Part shown: piece after piece, positions 62,465 through 64,000 of the stretch
Layout: every line of letters starts with the position of its first letter
Position numbering within the stretch: the first letter of the stretch is position 1
NCBI GenBank assembly: GCA_934256705.1
Contig: CAKQPF010000007.1
Coordinates: forward strand, 25,906 to 89,905
Origin: an uncultured Prevotella sp.
GTDB taxonomy: Bacteria; Bacteroidota; Bacteroidia; Bacteroidales; Bacteroidaceae
Direction of reading: 5' to 3'
DNA: 64,000 bases
Program-made: the position numbers and the translations under genes
The notes under the pieces: generated by a model
What the model saw: the letters and a program-made list of their open reading frames with translations, nothing else
The model's database searches: none
What the model was told of the DNA's origin: nothing

Positions 62465-63886
62465 ATGAAAAGAACAAAGATAACAGATGCTCTCAAGAGC
62501 ACTGCTTTCGGTCAGCCCATCGACGTAAAGGGATGGGTGCGCAGCCACCGTTCAAGCAAGGCTGTTGACTTCATCGCTCTCAACGATGGTTCCACCATCA
62601 AGAACATCCAGGTCGTAGCTGACGTGGAGAAGTTTGATGCTGAGATGCTCAAGCAGATCACTACCGGTGCATGTATCCACGTGGAAGGCATCCTCGTGGA
62701 AAGCCAGGGCAAGGGTCAGACTTCTGAAATCCAGGCTTCTTCCATCGAAATATACGGTCTCTGTGGCAGCGACTACCCTATGCAGAAAAAGGGACAGTCA
62801 TTCGAGTATATGCGTAAATATGCCCACATGCGCCTTCGCACCAACACTTTCGGTGCAGTAATGCGCATCCGTCACAACATGGCAATGGCTATCCATACTT
62901 ATTTCCATGAGCATGGCTACTTCTATTTTCATTCTCCTCTCATCACTGCATCTGACTGTGAGGGAGCTGGACAGATGTTCCAGGTGACCACAAAGAACCT
63001 CTACGACCTCAAGAAGGACGCGGACGGCAAGATCATCTACGACGATGATTTCTTTGGAAAGCAGACTTCACTCACTGTTTCCGGACAGTTGGAAGGCGAA
63101 CTCGGTGCTACTGCACTCGGCGCTATCTACACCTTCGGTCCTACTTTCCGTGCTGAAAACTCTAACACTCCACGCCACCTTGCTGAATTCTGGATGATTG
63201 AGCCGGAGGTTTGCTTCATTGATATGGACGACCTCATGGACCTTGAGGAAGACTTCATCAAGTATTGCGTGAAGTGGGCACTCGATAATTGCCAGGACGA
63301 CCTCCAGTTCCTCAACCAGATGATTGACAAAGGACTCATCGCACGTCTCGAAGGTATCCTCAAGGATGATTTCGTTCGTCTCCCTTATACCAAGGGCATC
63401 GAAATCCTTCAGGAGGCTATAAAGAATGGAAAGAAGTTCGAATTCCCATGCAACTGGGGCGACGACCTCGCAAGCGAGCACGAGCGTTTCCTCGTAGAAG
63501 AGTACTTCAAGAAGCCTGTCATCATGACCAACTATCCTAAGGCCATCAAGGCATTCTACATGAAGATTGACGATAAGAAGCCTGTCTTCGACGGTAAGGA
63601 AATGGAAGAAACCGTACAGGGCACTGACGTCCTCTTCCCACAGATTGGTGAAATCATCGGCGGTTCTGTTCGTGAGGAAAACTATGACAAGCTCCTCAAC
63701 GAGATTAAGTCACGCAACATCCCTATGAAGGATATGGAATGGTATCTCGACACCCGTCGTTTCGGTAGCTGTCCTCACGGTGGCTTCGGTCTCGGATTCG
63801 AGCGTCTCATCCTCTTCGTAACAGGTATGCAGAACATCCGCGACGTGATTCCTTTCCCACGTACTCCTAACAACGCTGAATTCTAA
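62465..63886 (+). CDS. asnS: Asparaginyl-tRNA synthetase
   Basis: 473 residues, class IIb aminoacyl-tRNA synthetase; charges tRNA-Asn. N-terminal OB anticodon-binding domain (VKGWVRSHRSSKAVDFIALN), motif 2 FRAENSNTPRHLAEFWMIEP and motif 3 GLGFERLILFVTGMQNIRDV followed by PFPRTP. The QLEGELGATALGAIYTFGP segment distinguishes AsnRS in the group. Complete within the window. The last 114 bp of the window show no clear gene. Confidence 0.96.
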   Translation: MKRTKITDALKSTAFGQPIDVKGWVRSHRSSKAVDFIALNDGSTIKNIQVVADVEKFDAEMLKQITTGACIHVEGILVESQGKGQTSEIQASSIEIYGLCGSDYPMQKKGQSFEYMRKYAHMRLRTNTFGAVMRIRHNMAMAIHTYFHEHGYFYFHSPLITASDCEGAGQMFQVTTKNLYDLKKDADGKIIYDDDFFGKQTSLTVSGQLEGELGATALGAIYTFGPTFRAENSNTPRHLAEFWMIEPEVCFIDMDDLMDLEEDFIKYCVKWALDNCQDDLQFLNQMIDKGLIARLEGILKDDFVRLPYTKGIEILQEAIKNGKKFEFPCNWGDDLASEHERFLVEEYFKKPVIMTNYPKAIKAFYMKIDDKKPVFDGKEMEETVQGTDVLFPQIGEIIGGSVREENYDKLLNEIKSRNIPMKDMEWYLDTRRFGSCPHGGFGLGFERLILFVTGMQNIRDVIPFPRTPNNAEF

Positions 63887-64000
63887 ACGAAGTATCTACA
63901 TATAAAAAAGGCTCATCCAATCAGGAGGGCACTGAAAAACCTCTCAAATTCTTTTATGTCTAAAAATAATGCTCATATGTAGGTCGTTTTGCTTGCATAT

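Overview
The window looks like a chromosomal segment of a Bacteroidales bacterium, most likely Prevotella-like. The reasons are the Bacteroidetes-type promoters (TTG, about 20 bp, then TAnnTTTG, as upstream of a tRNA-Val, purB and several island genes), the dxs-trkA-trkH, clpP-clpX, purB-rRNA pseudouridine synthase-asnS and SurA/OstA/MutL neighbourhoods, DUF5020 and DKNYY proteins, and a relic that resembles Bacteroides IS1380-type transposases. All calls come from reading the sequence; nothing was searched.

Layout. 1-1.4 kb: a broken GH115-type glucuronidase gene. 1.5-7.8 kb (minus strand): asd, then dxs, trkA and trkH. 7.8-11.7 kb (plus): a CPA2 antiporter, a LolD-type ABC ATPase and a CvfB-type S1 protein. 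11.7-13.4 kb: a stretch of relics (DUF3791-like, IS1380-like and GH43-like fragments, 22-bp repeats). 13.4-20.9 kb (plus): a DUF2264 lipoprotein, a TldD-TldE-type fusion and a PP2C-kinase-SUMF1 fusion. 21.2-23.1 kb (minus): an AAA ATPase with a DUF4435 (TOPRIM-like) partner. 23.5-29.0 kb (plus): a nucleobase salvage block (xpt, three nucleobase permeases, a Tsx-like outer membrane protein). 29.2-31 kb: a DKNYY protein and gutted porin and DcuB genes. 31.3-43.9 kb: an accessory island, visibly AT-richer, with a RloA-like ATPase operon, a Crp-type regulator, an SDR enzyme, a type III restriction-modification operon carrying two extra genes between mod and res, and an ATPase with a shortened TOPRIM-like partner. 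44-58 kb (minus): an outer membrane protein, mutL, an OstA-like protein, two SurA/PpiC foldases, guaB, recQ, clpX and clpP. 58-64 kb (plus): two identical tRNA-Val genes, purB, an RGG-rich pseudouridine synthase and asnS.

Three things stand out. (1) A dispersed hairpin family: a CCACTGTG head followed by a 7-8 bp stem. Five different stem sequences occur and each is perfectly self-complementary, so the pairing is kept while the sequence changes. (2) A second dispersed family of AGCATAG units spaced at exactly 22 bp, at three separate loci. (3) The type III R-M operon holds an ATPase and an unrecognised 258-residue protein between mod and res with almost no spacing, a candidate composite defence system. 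In addition, four genes (GH115, porin, DcuB, TOPRIM) keep both ends but appear to have lost their middle, and the linker of the TldD-type fusion is encoded by low-complexity sequence that elsewhere in the window sits between genes.
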